64,000 nucleotides of DNA from Aliivibrio sifiae (GCF_002954715.1 NZ_MSCP01000001.1:1330781-1394780); one strand, 5' to 3'; shown: positions 45,015 through 55,282, numbered from the stretch's first letter. Notes: generated from the sequence alone by a model not told the origin. Program-made: numbers and translations.

Positions 45015-45365
45015 TTAACTTAATAGCATTGGACCTAATGGACGACCGCCCACAAGGTGCATATGAATATGGTAAACTTCTTGGCCGCCATGAGGATTAC
45101 AGTTAACAATCAAACGGTAACCGTCTTCAGCAATACCTTCTTCAATCGCTATTTTCTTAGCCACTGTAAATAAACGGCCCATAACTAATTCATCTTCCGC
45201 TTCCACATCGTTTGTGGTTGGGATCAATTTATTTGGAATAATTAATACGTGGCTTGGCGCACGTGGATTAATATCACGAAACGCAGTAACTAAATCATCT
45301 TGATAAACAACATCCGCGGGGATTTCTTTACGAATAATTTTGCTAAAAATAGTTTCTTCAGCCAT
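45015..45365 (-). CDS. hinT: HIT-family purine nucleoside phosphoramidase HinT
   Basis: A 116-aa histidine-triad hydrolase that splits AMP-lysine-type phosphoramidates. The motif HIHMH (His-x-His-x-His) near residue 100 is preceded by [32 protein letters not shown] at the N-terminus and [14 protein letters not shown] are family features. The ATG follows GGAG at 7 bp. E. coli HinT has 119 aa and heads the same block (hinT-ycfL-lpoB). Confidence 0.95.
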   Translation of the reverse strand: MAEETIFSKIIRKEIPADVVYQDDLVTAFRDINPRAPSHVLIIPNKLIPTTNDVEAEDELVMGRLFTVAKKIAIEEGIAEDGYRLIVNCNPHGGQEVYHIHMHLVGGRPLGPMLLS

Positions 45366-45666
45366 GACTCATCTCCAATAAAACACAGTTTTTTATTTTC
45401 TACTTACTCTAGTATGCGTTACAAATTTCTCGAAAACAATCACTTGAATCATAACTTAACGACAAATTAAGTCTCTATGTACAAAAATCCCTTAAAAAAT
45501 TGAGAGTCACCTCTCTTTATGTATTGTTAATTTTATAGATATCGTCACAGCAGGTGATGAAAAATAATCATAACATGAATGTTTATTGTCAACATATTAA
45601 GACTGAGTGTTATTTATACCAATCAACACTAGCTTTAATGAAATTAATACTATAGAGAGATAGAAC
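45366..45666. other. intergenic region between hinT and the chemoreceptor gene
   Basis: About 300 bp without a gene. It holds the divergent promoters. A single left end of the dispersed repeat (ATACCAAT, 45616-45623) occurs close to the chemoreceptor start, but no matching right end was found. Nothing else supported. Confidence 0.5.
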
Positions 45667-47658
45667 ATGAATAGTTCGGTAGTACGTCGAATGTACGCAG
45701 GATTTTCGCTTATCGTGATCTTGTTTATTACGACGGTTATCCTGATGCTCAATGGAACGAGCAATATCCACAATCAGATGAAGTCAGTCTCTTCAGACTC
45801 TTTACCTTTAGTCAGCTTATCTAATGAAACCAGCGTTGCACTTCTTGCGGCTGACAAATCTTTCAAAGACTTCTTAACCACTAATGACCCTGTTCAAATG
45901 CAACAAGCACGTCAAGCTTTTGTTAACGCAGAAACAACGTTTAACAATACATTTCAACGTCTAGTTAATGTTGCCGAACACCAAAATACCGGCACTCAAC
46001 AACGCTTAGAACTGACTGATATCCAAGCCGCTTATTTTAATGAAGCACAAATAGCAATGGATAATTACCAAGCCCTATTACTTGCTGATAATGAAAAACA
46101 AAAAGCAACTCGTAGCTTTCAACGTTTATACACAGAATTAAGTGTAAGAATGAAAGAGTTCGTCAACGACCAAGAAAGCATTGCGGTTAAAATGATGGCA
46201 AAAAGCTATTTTGTAAAACTTGAAGATGCCGAGCTAATTACCTCTGATGCATTAGCAAGTAACGATGTAGAGTTTGTAAAAAAAGCCGTTAATCAAAACA
46301 AAAAAGCCGTCACTCATTTAAATTATGCTTATCGTGGTTTAGTGAATCAATTACCTCAATTAAAAGAGACTTTTGATAAATCGGTAAATCAGTTCAGTGC
46401 CGAAGTAGGGAAAAAAGAAGGAATTCTAAATACTCACTTTGCCTATCTAAGTGCTAAAGATGCGCTTTACAACAACATATCTAACCTCGCTCGCCAAATT
46501 GATAACGCACTTGTCTTACTGACTTCATTTAATGAGTTAGCAAATCAAGACCTGCAAACATCATTACAACAAGCTGAAGTTATTTATCAACAAAGTGTGT
46601 ATAAAGCGATAGCGTTAGGTGTTGTTGTTTCTCTACTTGCGACTATCATTGGTTTCCATCTGGCATCATCAGTAAGAACACCACTGCAAAACATGTTAAA
46701 AATATTAGAGTCACTAACTTCTGGAGACATGACACAACGCATTCAAACTAAACATAATACAGAGTTTAGTCGCGTATCTCGTCACATCAATACCGTCGCT
46801 GACAACTTACAGAAAGTACTTCTGCAATTAAGTGGCGCGTCAGATGAATTAACAGCGGTTGCTCAAAATAACAGTTCAACAGCAGAAAAAGCCAAACAAC
46901 AGCTACTTAATCAACGTGAGCAAACCACAAGTGTTGCCGCTGCGATGACTCAGATGGAGCACTCAGTTGTTGAAGTCGCATCAAGCTCAGAAAGCTCATT
47001 ATTGAAAGTACAAGAAGTTGAAGCGGCCTCTGAGCATGGCCAAAAAGTCATGGCTAATAACATTGCTACTATTGAGCAGTTATCAAGCCGTCTTGATGAG
47101 TCAGTTCAAGCCGTTGGTAATTTACAAAAAGTAAGCAGTGAAATTGGCTCTATCTTAGATGTTATCAATAAGATTGCAGAGCAAACTAACCTATTAGCGT
47201 TAAATGCTGCGATTGAAGCCGCTCGTGCAGGAGAGCAAGGCCGAGGCTTTGCGGTTGTTGCCGATGAAGTTCGTATTCTTGCTCAACGTACCGCAAAATC
47301 AACATCAGAGATTGAGGCTATGATTGCGAACCTTCAATCAAGTTCTAAAACCACAACAACCGTCATTGAAAGTTGTGTTGAGGATATGCAGCAAAGTGTA
47401 ATGCAAACGAACGAAGCCAACAATGCAATGGTAATGATACAAAGCTTGATTGATGAGATAAGCCACATGAGTAATCACATCTCTCAAGCAGCGAACGAAC
47501 AAAGCGCCACCACCACAGAAATTGCACGCAGTTTAGAAGACATCAGTCACATTGCAGAAGAGAACCAAACCGCAATGAATGATATTGCTAATGTCAGCTC
47601 AACATTAAATGAATTGGCACACCAACAAAGCGATATCGTGCATCAATTTAAAGTGTAA
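45667..47658 (+). CDS. methyl-accepting chemotaxis protein
   Basis: A 663-aa chemoreceptor. Transmembrane helix 1 ([19 protein letters not shown], about residues 12-30), a long all-helical periplasmic sensor domain (about 31-312), helix 2 ([22 protein letters not shown], about 312-333), a HAMP domain, and the cytoplasmic signalling coiled coil with tip [25 protein letters not shown]. The C-terminus lacks the NWETF-like CheR-binding pentapeptide. The ligand is unknown; the large helical sensor (about 280 aa) suggests a double four-helix or HBM-type domain. Confidence 0.92.
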   Translation: MNSSVVRRMYAGFSLIVILFITTVILMLNGTSNIHNQMKSVSSDSLPLVSLSNETSVALLAADKSFKDFLTTNDPVQMQQARQAFVNAETTFNNTFQRLVNVAEHQNTGTQQRLELTDIQAAYFNEAQIAMDNYQALLLADNEKQKATRSFQRLYTELSVRMKEFVNDQESIAVKMMAKSYFVKLEDAELITSDALASNDVEFVKKAVNQNKKAVTHLNYAYRGLVNQLPQLKETFDKSVNQFSAEVGKKEGILNTHFAYLSAKDALYNNISNLARQIDNALVLLTSFNELANQDLQTSLQQAEVIYQQSVYKAIALGVVVSLLATIIGFHLASSVRTPLQNMLKILESLTSGDMTQRIQTKHNTEFSRVSRHINTVADNLQKVLLQLSGASDELTAVAQNNSSTAEKAKQQLLNQREQTTSVAAAMTQMEHSVVEVASSSESSLLKVQEVEAASEHGQKVMANNIATIEQLSSRLDESVQAVGNLQKVSSEIGSILDVINKIAEQTNLLALNAAIEAARAGEQGRGFAVVADEVRILAQRTAKSTSEIEAMIANLQSSSKTTTTVIESCVEDMQQSVMQTNEANNAMVMIQSLIDEISHMSNHISQAANEQSATTTEIARSLEDISHIAEENQTAMNDIANVSSTLNELAHQQSDIVHQFKV

Positions 47659-47802
47659 ATTTGACGTATTGAGGGGAGAAATCCCCTCTCCTTAAAGCTT
47701 AATAGAATAAAATATAAGCAAATACCTGCAGAAACTTGAATTCTTGTTCTACTATTTATACATACTGCTAACAATGGTGTGTTTTAAATAAAAGGACTGT
47801 AT

Positions 47803-48810
47803 ATGAAAAAATCATCTTTACTTGTTGCTGTGGCTCTAACTTCTGTAGGGTTTTCTTCCCCTCTACTGGCTGAAGCGTACTTTGGTGGTAAATTAGGCCT
47901 TGGTCTCATTGACGACGCCTGCTCTGCTTCTGGGCCATGTGACGACGACGCATTTGGATATGGTGTATACGGTGGTTACCATTTCACAGAGCGTTGGGGA
48001 TTAGAGCTTGGCTTTGATTCTATTGGCGAGTTTGAATCTAGTCATTCCTATAACGGTACAACAAAATACGTTGATAGCCGTCTTACTGCCCTCTCATTAG
48101 CTCCTCGTTATACTTTTTCTGCTACCGATACCATCGATGTATTCCTCAAGGCTGGTGCCGCATACATGGACTATAGCAATGCAAACGACACTGTCTTTAC
48201 TGCAGGTTTAGGGAGTGAATTAGCCCTAAATGAAAGCCTAGCTTTACGTCTAGAATACCAATACTTCGACGATATCGATGATAGCTACATTTATGATCTA
48301 TCATCTCACTTCATTTCTATTGGTCTGACTTATACTTTTGGAAGCGCTTCAAAAGCAACATCAATCGAAGAAGAAGAGGAAGTTGAAGTAGTACAAGAAC
48401 CAGAAAAACAAATGGCAGAACCAATGGAAGAAAAACCAATGGAACCTGTTGCCGTTAAACAAGAGCAATCTAAATCACATCAAAACCTATTTAAAAATAA
48501 TGGTTCAGAGCTTGCACCTGAAAGTCATGCTGAACTTGATTCAATTGCCGCAATCCTAGTTGAACACCCACAAGCGAGGGTCAACATTATCGGTCATACA
48601 GACTCCTCAGGCTCGGCAGCATACAATCAAAAAATATCAGAAGACAGAGCAAACGCAGTGTCCGACTACTTACAAGATAAAGGGGTAAAAGAAAGCCAAA
48701 TCAATGCGTCAGGTGAAGGTGAATCTAATCCTATCGCAACCAATAAAACGGCAGAAGGACGAAGCGCTAACCGCCGCGTTGATATTGATATTCCTAACTT
48801 TGAATATTAA
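47803..48810 (+). CDS. OmpA-family outer membrane protein
   Basis: A 335-aa porin-like protein. Signal peptide to about LLAEA, an N-terminal eight-stranded barrel (AYFGGKLGLGL through SIGLTYTFGSA, about residues 25-185), an acidic Glu-rich hinge (IEEEEEVEVVQEPEKQMAEPM, about 192-215), then the OmpA C-terminal peptidoglycan-binding domain with HTDSSGSAAYNQKISEDRANAV and AEGRSANRRVDIDI. A Cys pair (DDACSASGPCDDD) lies in an external loop. It anchors the outer membrane to murein. Confidence 0.92.
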   Translation: MKKSSLLVAVALTSVGFSSPLLAEAYFGGKLGLGLIDDACSASGPCDDDAFGYGVYGGYHFTERWGLELGFDSIGEFESSHSYNGTTKYVDSRLTALSLAPRYTFSATDTIDVFLKAGAAYMDYSNANDTVFTAGLGSELALNESLALRLEYQYFDDIDDSYIYDLSSHFISIGLTYTFGSASKATSIEEEEEVEVVQEPEKQMAEPMEEKPMEPVAVKQEQSKSHQNLFKNNGSELAPESHAELDSIAAILVEHPQARVNIIGHTDSSGSAAYNQKISEDRANAVSDYLQDKGVKESQINASGEGESNPIATNKTAEGRSANRRVDIDIPNFEY

Positions 48811-48855
48811 TAAACAACCATTATATCCGTATCCAATTTCACTACACAGTTTGTA

Positions 48856-48924
48856 ATACCAATGCAACTCATTAGATAATGTATTTATTACGTAGGGAAA
48901 TCAGATAATTAATGGCATTGGTAT
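48856..48924. repeat. dispersed palindromic repeat, copy A
   Basis: 69 bp with perfect 10-bp ends ATACCAATGC and GCATTGGTAT; inner bases continue the symmetry (CATTA/TAATG). It shares ATACCAATG, ATTAGAT, TATTTATTAC and CAGATAAT with copy B at 62106-62198. Noncoding, between an ORF stop and a terminator. Confidence 0.7.
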
Positions 48925-48935
48925 AACTACGGATA

Positions 48936-48967
48936 ACAAAAAAGGTGGATAATTTATCCACCTTTTT
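48936..48967. terminator. bidirectional terminator between ompA-like and amylase genes
   Basis: Arms AAAGGTGGATAA and TTATCCACCTTT with almost no loop, A-tract left and T5 right. Serves both convergent genes. Confidence 0.9.
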
Positions 48968-48986
48968 CATTCTCAGATAAGAACAC

Positions 48987-50369
48987 TTAGCGTGAAAATA
49001 GCATGTAGGAATTCGCAGGAATAAAGAACCGAAGATTCCCTTGCTGGGGAGCGTAATAATGATTAGAAGTATTCTCTAACCACACTACGTCAGATCTAAC
49101 CGCAACATTTACCTCGATATTATGGTCTGATTTATTTAATGCAACCAAACCACTCTCACCTCGAGAAAAAACTAAGTGCTCATCACTGGCTTCAACCAAT
49201 CGTTGCTCTTGTCCATACATCTCATTATGAAATGACATTAGCTGAGTCATACGAGCACTTTTCCATTCATCCTTCCAACGTGGTTGATTTTGCTTATTTT
49301 TAATCCCACTGGTTTCAAGCTCTGAATACACTAACGGTATTCCGCCCTCTCTACAAAATAGGTAAGCGTAAGCAAGCCATTCGTTCGATTCACTCATGAC
49401 CAAATCTTTAAACACACCATTGTTTGGAATATCGTGAGTAATAGCAAACGTAATAGCACGTAATGGAGATAACGCCATACCGTAGCAGTAAGGATCAATT
49501 AAGGACTTAAATGATCCTTTATTTTCTAACGCTTGATATAAAGAATTAAATAAAGGGAAATCATAAGCTCCCAACGTTGTTCCTTGCAAATAAGGATTCA
49601 AAAACGTCTCATATTCTTCTTTTGTCGCACCACCATCAGTAATGATCTCACCGAAAATATGTACGTCTTTAGTTATTTCCTCATCCCACACTTTATTCAA
49701 GTGCTCAAGCGTCATGTGCTTTGCCGCATCAATACGGAAGCCTTTGACACCAATCTGCTTTAGCGCTTTTAGGTATGCTTTTTGCTGCGCAACAACATGT
49801 TCATTATCAGACAGTGTTGGTAAACCTGGGTCATGCGGACCGCCTGAAATTCGTCCGTTTTGCACTTCCCATTTATCATTCCAGTTTTCAATACCGAACG
49901 CTTCTACAAAATCAGATTCAGAAAACAGTGGCTGAGATAAATCACCAAATAACGTTAATGGCTCGTACTTTTTAGGATCACGAGCATAATCTTCTCTGTC
50001 CCATTGATTAGGGAATTCTAAATCAGCTCGGATATCAGACTCATTCGCCATGTGATTAAACACAACATCAACGTAAACCCAAATATTAAATTCAGCTAAG
50101 CATGACACCATACGAGTAAAATCAATAGTATCTCCTAATGGGTTGTCTATAAGACGGTAATCTTGTGGTTGATATCGTTGCCACCACTGAGTACCAGATG
50201 GCAAACGAAGAGATTTCATCGCAGGAGAGACTAAAACCGAGCGGTAGCCCAAACTGGCAATCAATTCAGCTTGTTCAGCAATATCTTGATAAGTCCAGTC
50301 AAAAGCATGAAGAATAATATTACTTACAGCCGGAACTTCTGTTGAATGCCATTGTGTTTGCTGGCTCAT
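48987..50369 (-). CDS. alpha-amylase family glycoside hydrolase (GH13), cytoplasmic
   Basis: A 460-aa GH13 (beta/alpha)8 enzyme acting on alpha-glucans. Conserved regions: I DVVFNHM, II GFRIDAAKH with nucleophile Asp214, III HIFGEII with acid Glu241, IV FAITHDIPNN with Asp313. There is no signal peptide, so it should process intracellular maltodextrins or glycogen. The C-terminal beta domain is short (RGESGLVALNKSDHNIEV). AAGGA precedes the ATG. Stand-alone gene, not within a maltose operon. Secreted vibrio amylases differ by their leader. Confidence 0.92.
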   Translation of the reverse strand: MSQQTQWHSTEVPAVSNIILHAFDWTYQDIAEQAELIASLGYRSVLVSPAMKSLRLPSGTQWWQRYQPQDYRLIDNPLGDTIDFTRMVSCLAEFNIWVYVDVVFNHMANESDIRADLEFPNQWDREDYARDPKKYEPLTLFGDLSQPLFSESDFVEAFGIENWNDKWEVQNGRISGGPHDPGLPTLSDNEHVVAQQKAYLKALKQIGVKGFRIDAAKHMTLEHLNKVWDEEITKDVHIFGEIITDGGATKEEYETFLNPYLQGTTLGAYDFPLFNSLYQALENKGSFKSLIDPYCYGMALSPLRAITFAITHDIPNNGVFKDLVMSESNEWLAYAYLFCREGGIPLVYSELETSGIKNKQNQPRWKDEWKSARMTQLMSFHNEMYGQEQRLVEASDEHLVFSRGESGLVALNKSDHNIEVNVAVRSDVVWLENTSNHYYAPQQGNLRFFIPANSYMLFSR

Positions 50370-50532
50370 TATTTTTTATCCTTATAGGTAACGTCATTCA
50401 ATTATAAAAAGTCCCTATTTTTCTGCCCTCCTCCTTAACTCTATAAAATCCAGTATGAGGCGTTAGGCGTAGCTTGGTAAATAAGTACTACTCAATAACG
50501 TTACAACAAAGAACAATACTTGTTAACTCATT

Positions 50533-51006
50533 CTATAATAACAAGTTATCTTCAATTGGAATAAAGCGGTCTGCGACTTCAATTAATGAATTTGCCGTTA
50601 AGCTCTCTACACCGTACACTTCAACTTCTTTGTTAAAACGTGACTGAATTCGCTTAACGAGTAAATCAAAATCACCATCGCCAGACAAAATCACCACGAT
50701 ATCCGCTTGCTCAGCCATCTCAATAGCATCAAGAGCAATACCTACGTCCCAATCGCCTTTTGCAGACCCATCACGACGCTGAATAAAAGGTTTTAATTTC
50801 ACATCAAAACCAATACCACGAAGGATATTATGAAATTGCTTCTGTTTATCATCACTACGTGCAATCGCATAGGCATTAGCGCCTACCACTTTACGACCAT
50901 CGGTCACTTTTGCCCATAATGCGTTGTAATCAAAATGACGTTGGTAGACATCACGTGTGGTGTAGTAAATGTTTTGCACATCAACAAGAATCGCAACCGT
51001 TTTCAT
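50533..51006 (-). CDS. NYN-domain (LabA/DUF88, PIN-like) putative RNase
   Basis: A 157-aa NYN protein: the first acidic residue is in ILVDVQNIYYT (Asp9), the next in KGDWDVGIALDAIEMA, and the last pair in ILSGDGDFDLLVKRIQ. These four Asp positions form the PIN-like metal-dependent nuclease centre. C-terminus VESLTANSLIEVADRFIPI is typical of the LabA clan. AGGAAGGTG precedes the ATG. Divergent from the SpoU methyltransferase with a 94-bp gap. Target RNA unknown. Confidence 0.88.
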   Translation of the reverse strand: MKTVAILVDVQNIYYTTRDVYQRHFDYNALWAKVTDGRKVVGANAYAIARSDDKQKQFHNILRGIGFDVKLKPFIQRRDGSAKGDWDVGIALDAIEMAEQADIVVILSGDGDFDLLVKRIQSRFNKEVEVYGVESLTANSLIEVADRFIPIEDNLLL

Positions 51007-51100
51007 ATTTCACCTTCCTAGGAAATTATCCAATGAGTCTATATGAATCCCTTTAATTTAGGTATACTTCGCGCAAATTTTGTATTGGAAAGACGGTAAA

Positions 51101-51559
51101 ATGACTAAAGGCTACTCTTGTATTGGATTGGTAAACCCAAAAACACCTGAAAATGTTGGCTCAGTAATGCGAGCGGCGGGCTGCTATGGCGTAAATTCGG
51201 TATTCTACACAGGTAGACGTTACGATATCGCCAAACAATTTTGTACAGACACAAAAAGCCAGCATTTAAATGTACCGCTGATTGGTGTTGAAGATCTAAA
51301 AGACATCATTCCTTTAGATTGCGTGCCAGTCGCGGTTGACCTTATTGAAGGCGCGAAACCTCTGCCAGATTACAAGCACCCACCACGTGCGTTTTACATT
51401 TTTGGCCCTGAAGACGGTACGTTGAAAAAAGAGATCACCGATTTCTGCCGTGAGACTATTTATGTCCCAACCAATGGCTGCATGAACTTAGCCGCTGCTG
51501 TGAACGTGATCATGTATGATCGCATGGCAAAAGGTGAAAACTTCTCCAACCATAAGTAA
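51101..51559 (+). CDS. SpoU/TrmH-family RNA methyltransferase
   Basis: A 152-aa SPOUT-fold methyltransferase that would 2'-O-methylate tRNA or rRNA. Motif 1 NPKTPENVGSVMRAAGCYG, motif 2 FYIFGPEDGTLKKEI and motif 3 YVPTNGCMNLAAAVNVIMYDRM make up the trefoil knot SAM site. The length corresponds to TrmL-like minimal enzymes, but sequence details (FCTDTKSQHLNVPLIGV) are of another subgroup. I start at ATG 51101 (MTKGYSC), not at the upstream TTG 51080. It is followed 34 bp later by a kinase gene on the same strand, which may share its transcript. Confidence 0.88.
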   Translation: MTKGYSCIGLVNPKTPENVGSVMRAAGCYGVNSVFYTGRRYDIAKQFCTDTKSQHLNVPLIGVEDLKDIIPLDCVPVAVDLIEGAKPLPDYKHPPRAFYIFGPEDGTLKKEITDFCRETIYVPTNGCMNLAAAVNVIMYDRMAKGENFSNHK

Positions 51560-51593
51560 TCGACGTTAAGCTAGATAAATAAAGGAACTCGGC

Positions 51594-52571
51594 ATGTTTG
51601 ATTTATCACGTATTTCGGGTTTCGAAAACGCATCAATTACCCAAACCGATACCCTACAAACCTTGTGGGGCGGTTATGGTGAATTGGTGCGTTTGCATTT
51701 AACCCAAGCACCCACCTCTTCTATCATCATCAAACAGATCACCCTACCCAAGCCTAAACTTCACCCTAGAGGCTGGAATACCGATTTATCACACCAACGT
51801 AAACTCGACTCATACCAAGTGGAACTCAACTGGTATCAAGATTATGCCAATGCGGTTTCTACCCATTGTCCTGTGCCGCGCTGTTTATACGTAGAACAAC
51901 GTAATAACGAACTCATTTTGGTTCTGGGAGATTTAGCGACCTGCGGATTTCCAATCGTAAAAACTGGACCATTACAAACCAGCGCCTCAATAAATGAAGC
52001 CAAAACCTGCTTAACGTGGCTTGCAAACTTTCATGCAGCACACCTTAATGTTGAACCAATTGGCTTATGGAAAACTGGCACTTATTGGCATTTAGACACT
52101 CGCCCTGATGAGCTTGAAGCCTTAACAGATTTACCATTAAAACACGCAGCAGTTAAGATTGATGAAACACTAAAAAACAGCCGCTACCAAACCTTGGTAC
52201 ATGGTGATGCTAAGTTAGCGAACTTCTGTTTTTCTGAAGATGGAAAACACGTCGCTGCTGTGGATTTCCAATACGTAGGAAAAGGCTGTGGCATGAAGGA
52301 TGTGATCTTATTCATCAGCAGTGCCGTTATGCCAGAACAGTGTGCAGAGCTTGAGAGTGAACTATTAGATCATTACTTTAGTCAGCTTAAAACCACCCTA
52401 TTGCGTTTAGGCAACACCGAAGCAAGTAACGATATTGAGCAAGAGTGGCGACCATTGTTTTGCATTGCTTGGGCTGATTTTCAACGCTTTGTAAAAGGCT
52501 GGAGCCCAGAGCATTGGAAGATTAATGGGTATACGGAAGGGCTTAAAGAAAGAGCGTTGAAGGAATTGTAG
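51594..52571 (+). CDS. APH/CHK-like small-molecule kinase
   Basis: A 325-aa protein-kinase-like fold enzyme, related to ecdysteroid kinase-like and aminoglycoside phosphotransferase families. The N-lobe has LWGGYGELVRLHL and SSIIIKQI; the catalytic loop is VHGDAKLANFCF (HxDxxxxN) and the metal motif AVDFQYVGKGCGMKDV. Residues 60-120 hold CPVPRCLYVEQR and LVLGDLATCGF, typical of CHK-like kinases. The substrate is not known. AAGGA precedes the ATG at 7 bp; a terminator follows right after the stop codon. Confidence 0.87.
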   Translation: MFDLSRISGFENASITQTDTLQTLWGGYGELVRLHLTQAPTSSIIIKQITLPKPKLHPRGWNTDLSHQRKLDSYQVELNWYQDYANAVSTHCPVPRCLYVEQRNNELILVLGDLATCGFPIVKTGPLQTSASINEAKTCLTWLANFHAAHLNVEPIGLWKTGTYWHLDTRPDELEALTDLPLKHAAVKIDETLKNSRYQTLVHGDAKLANFCFSEDGKHVAAVDFQYVGKGCGMKDVILFISSAVMPEQCAELESELLDHYFSQLKTTLLRLGNTEASNDIEQEWRPLFCIAWADFQRFVKGWSPEHWKINGYTEGLKERALKEL

Positions 52572-52573
52572 GG

Positions 52574-52600
52574 AAAGGTCGCAAATGAGCGACCTTTTTA
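52574..52600 (+). terminator. rho-independent terminator of the kinase gene
   Basis: Arms AAAGGTCGC and GCGACCTTT with AAATGA loop, then TTTTTA. It overlaps the end of the gene unit at 52571 by only a few bases. Confidence 0.88.
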
Positions 52601-52843
52601 TGTGAGGGGGTAGTTGCAAACTTGTTTCTGAACATTTATGAGTTAGCCCAGAGTGTGCCTGAACGCCTCTGGACAACCCTAAATTGTCTAGTAAACCATG
52701 AATAATTTCATTTATTCAAATCTGCTTTGCCCGAATAAATTTTGAATGGATTCGCTAAATTATATAATCCACATCAGATTTTCCGACCATCCGATATGCT
52801 ATTATTCTCAGTTAAATGGATTGCCTAAGGATAACGATTCACC

Positions 52844-55162
52844 ATGTTAGAAAATCTCAACGTCCTAGCCGAAATAAAGCAGCTAAATCACCGTAGCCAA
52901 ATGGATAACAACTTCACACAGCTTTCGCTCATATATGGTTTAAATGGTGATGGTAAATCTACATTAAGTAAAATTTTTCAGTTAATTTCAGAAAAAGATA
53001 TACCCTCCATTAATAGCATGAAGTCATTAGAGTCAGACGAATTGAAAACCCCTAATTTTGTTTTACGATTTTCTGCTTCAAAGGCAATTACACCAAACAA
53101 CATAAACTCACTTGACCATAACTTTTTAGTCTTTAATCAGCACTTCATTGATTCGAATGTTCACTCATCTAGCAAGATTGAAAGTAGTAACCTTCAAAAT
53201 TACTACAACCTATGCTTAGGTTCATTCTCTGTTGAAAAGCAAAAGAAAATTGATGATTTGAAATTAGAAAACAATATTCTCACCACAGATAAAACAGAAT
53301 TTGAAACGAAATTGACTCAACGGTTTCAGGGTTTAACCGTTTCAGAAATTACAAAATTAAAACCCATTAAAGGCGCAGATAGTCGCATAGCAGAGTTAGA
53401 ATCAAAATTAGATGATGTGAAAGCTATTGACGTAATTAAGAAAATTACAAAGCCAAGTAAGCTCTCGGTTTCATTTCCTGAACTGAATTTTGATTATCTG
53501 GACGTTTCAGTTGAAAAAATTAGTAGAGATGCAACCGAAGAAATCAAGAAGCACTTCTCTAACAATCATAAGAAAGAAAATAAGAAATGGGTAAAAGACG
53601 GTGTAACTCTTGTAACAGAAAACCAAACGTGTCCTTTCTGCGCACAGGGCCTAAATGAATCGCCTATCTATACTCACTATAAGCACTTTCTTGATGAAAC
53701 GTATCAAGTCGCCGTTAATGCTTTCACTACAAGCAACACAATTACTACTACTGACTTAGACAGCATATACACCGCCCTTTTATCAGTTAAGACGGACGTT
53801 GACACCGCTAATCAGTGCATCGAGTCTTGGAAAGATAGAGTTTCCCTTAATTCACTTACCTTAGAACTAGCTTACCTTTCTGATCTAGAAACGTATATTA
53901 AGAACCTCAAAAAAGAAACAGAACGCATGGAGTCAGATATTTTCATAGAAACTGACCTTTCTGAAACTTGTGAGTCCATAATCAAAATCTTGTTTGATGC
54001 TGAATCTGACATTAGAACGCTTAATAAATCAATTCAGTCATGCTTGAATGATATTCAGTCTTATATATCCACACTAGAGTCAACTACAGAAGCTGATATC
54101 AACATTAATATAACCACATTAAAAAACGCTATCGAGTCGAGTAAGGCAGACGTTAAGCTTTGGATTAAAGATAGAAAAGATCGAGGTTCTAGAGTTACAT
54201 TAAATAATAAGGCAGTAAAAACCCTCAGGGAAGAAATCGAAAACGACCAGAAAGGAAAAATTTCAACTCTAAGCAAAGATATTAATGAGATTCTTCAAAA
54301 GTTTGGTAGCCATGTTCGATTAATTGATTTAGAGAAAGACTACAAAGCAAAAAAAGGGAATGACAGGTTTAAGTTCGGGGTCAAATTTATTGAGAATGAA
54401 CTATCAACTTCTAACGCTGCTGATTCTGCAAAAGTTATTGGTGATCTACTTTCAACAGGTGATAAAAATGCATTAGCACTGGCTTTCTTCTTTGCAAAAG
54501 TCAGAAGTGGTGTAAATGCAAACAGTATTATAGTGTTTGATGACCCGATGAGTTCATTAGACCGACACAGAAGACATCAAACAAAAGCATTGATAACCAA
54601 GATTGCCAGAAATAATCAGGTTTTAGTTATGAGTCATGATCCGTTCTTCTTGAAAGAGCTGTACGACTATCAAAATAACAATACTATTTCTTCATATTTC
54701 AGGTTTGAATCCTCAACTCAAATTTCTGGTACGTCCCATTACAGGAAAAGTTCGTTAATCAGTATTGCTAACCTGAATGAAGAAACAACAGACCCTTATG
54801 AGCAGTGTTATAAATCGCTTCTAGATTATTGCCATACCCCATCAGACGATTCAACAATAAAGCTTGATGCAATAAGAAGAATCAGAACCATACTTGAAGC
54901 TAAAATCTATATGTCAGATCCAAATACATTTTTGCCTAATGAGTATTTGGGAACGCTTATCGGAAAAGTGAGAGAAAGAAAAGATGACCAACAGGATATC
55001 TTTTACATTGATAATGAGACTTTCGAGGACATCGAAGATTTGAATGAATATACAGGCGAATATCACCACGCTGATGGTGTTAAAACAGTTAGCAATCCTA
55101 TTGATATGACAGAGCTAAGAACCAATATTCAAAAAACATTAGAATGCGTCACTAGAATGTAG
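52844..55162 (+). CDS. AAA_13 (RloC-like) ATPase with zinc-hook motif, probable defence protein
   Basis: A 772-aa stand-alone ATPase with an ABC head split by coiled coils. Walker A GLNGDGKST (32-40), CPFC zinc hook (Cys263, Cys266, in QTCPFCAQGL), signature-like LSTGDKNALALAFFFAKV (from 536), Walker B IIVFDDPMSSLD (Asp566/567) and switch His598 (MSHDPFF). Length, hook and order match RloC, an anticodon nuclease that responds to DNA damage or phage. The C-terminal 90 residues carry RTILE (Arg681, Glu685) and EYHH (His741/742), in the region where RloC/PrrC have their nuclease Arg-Glu-His set, but the spacing of the His differs, so catalytic ability is uncertain. No restriction-modification genes adjoin. 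Confidence 0.82.
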   Translation: MLENLNVLAEIKQLNHRSQMDNNFTQLSLIYGLNGDGKSTLSKIFQLISEKDIPSINSMKSLESDELKTPNFVLRFSASKAITPNNINSLDHNFLVFNQHFIDSNVHSSSKIESSNLQNYYNLCLGSFSVEKQKKIDDLKLENNILTTDKTEFETKLTQRFQGLTVSEITKLKPIKGADSRIAELESKLDDVKAIDVIKKITKPSKLSVSFPELNFDYLDVSVEKISRDATEEIKKHFSNNHKKENKKWVKDGVTLVTENQTCPFCAQGLNESPIYTHYKHFLDETYQVAVNAFTTSNTITTTDLDSIYTALLSVKTDVDTANQCIESWKDRVSLNSLTLELAYLSDLETYIKNLKKETERMESDIFIETDLSETCESIIKILFDAESDIRTLNKSIQSCLNDIQSYISTLESTTEADININITTLKNAIESSKADVKLWIKDRKDRGSRVTLNNKAVKTLREEIENDQKGKISTLSKDINEILQKFGSHVRLIDLEKDYKAKKGNDRFKFGVKFIENELSTSNAADSAKVIGDLLSTGDKNALALAFFFAKVRSGVNANSIIVFDDPMSSLDRHRRHQTKALITKIARNNQVLVMSHDPFFLKELYDYQNNNTISSYFRFESSTQISGTSHYRKSSLISIANLNEETTDPYEQCYKSLLDYCHTPSDDSTIKLDAIRRIRTILEAKIYMSDPNTFLPNEYLGTLIGKVRERKDDQQDIFYIDNETFEDIEDLNEYTGEYHHADGVKTVSNPIDMTELRTNIQKTLECVTRM

Positions 55163-55282
55163 AACCACAATAAGGTAAGGATTAAACACTAACTTTGTAG
55201 AGTTTAATCCTTATTTATTAGGAACCTTTACCTCTGAACCAAACCTATTAGCAGATCAATCTAAGCACAAACGAGTTAGCTA

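Noticed and set aside
52648-52672. Inverted repeat CCAGAG/CTCTGG upstream of the AAA_13 gene as an attachment site or element end
   Set aside because: Only 6-bp arms, no direct repeat partner seen at the other side of the island near 56.1 kb.
54884-55072. Canonical HEPN Rx4-6H nuclease motif in the AAA_13 protein
   Set aside because: The His pair is not preceded by Arg at the required spacing; only RTILE (681-685) and EYHH (739-742) resemble PrrC/RloC, with a different His distance.
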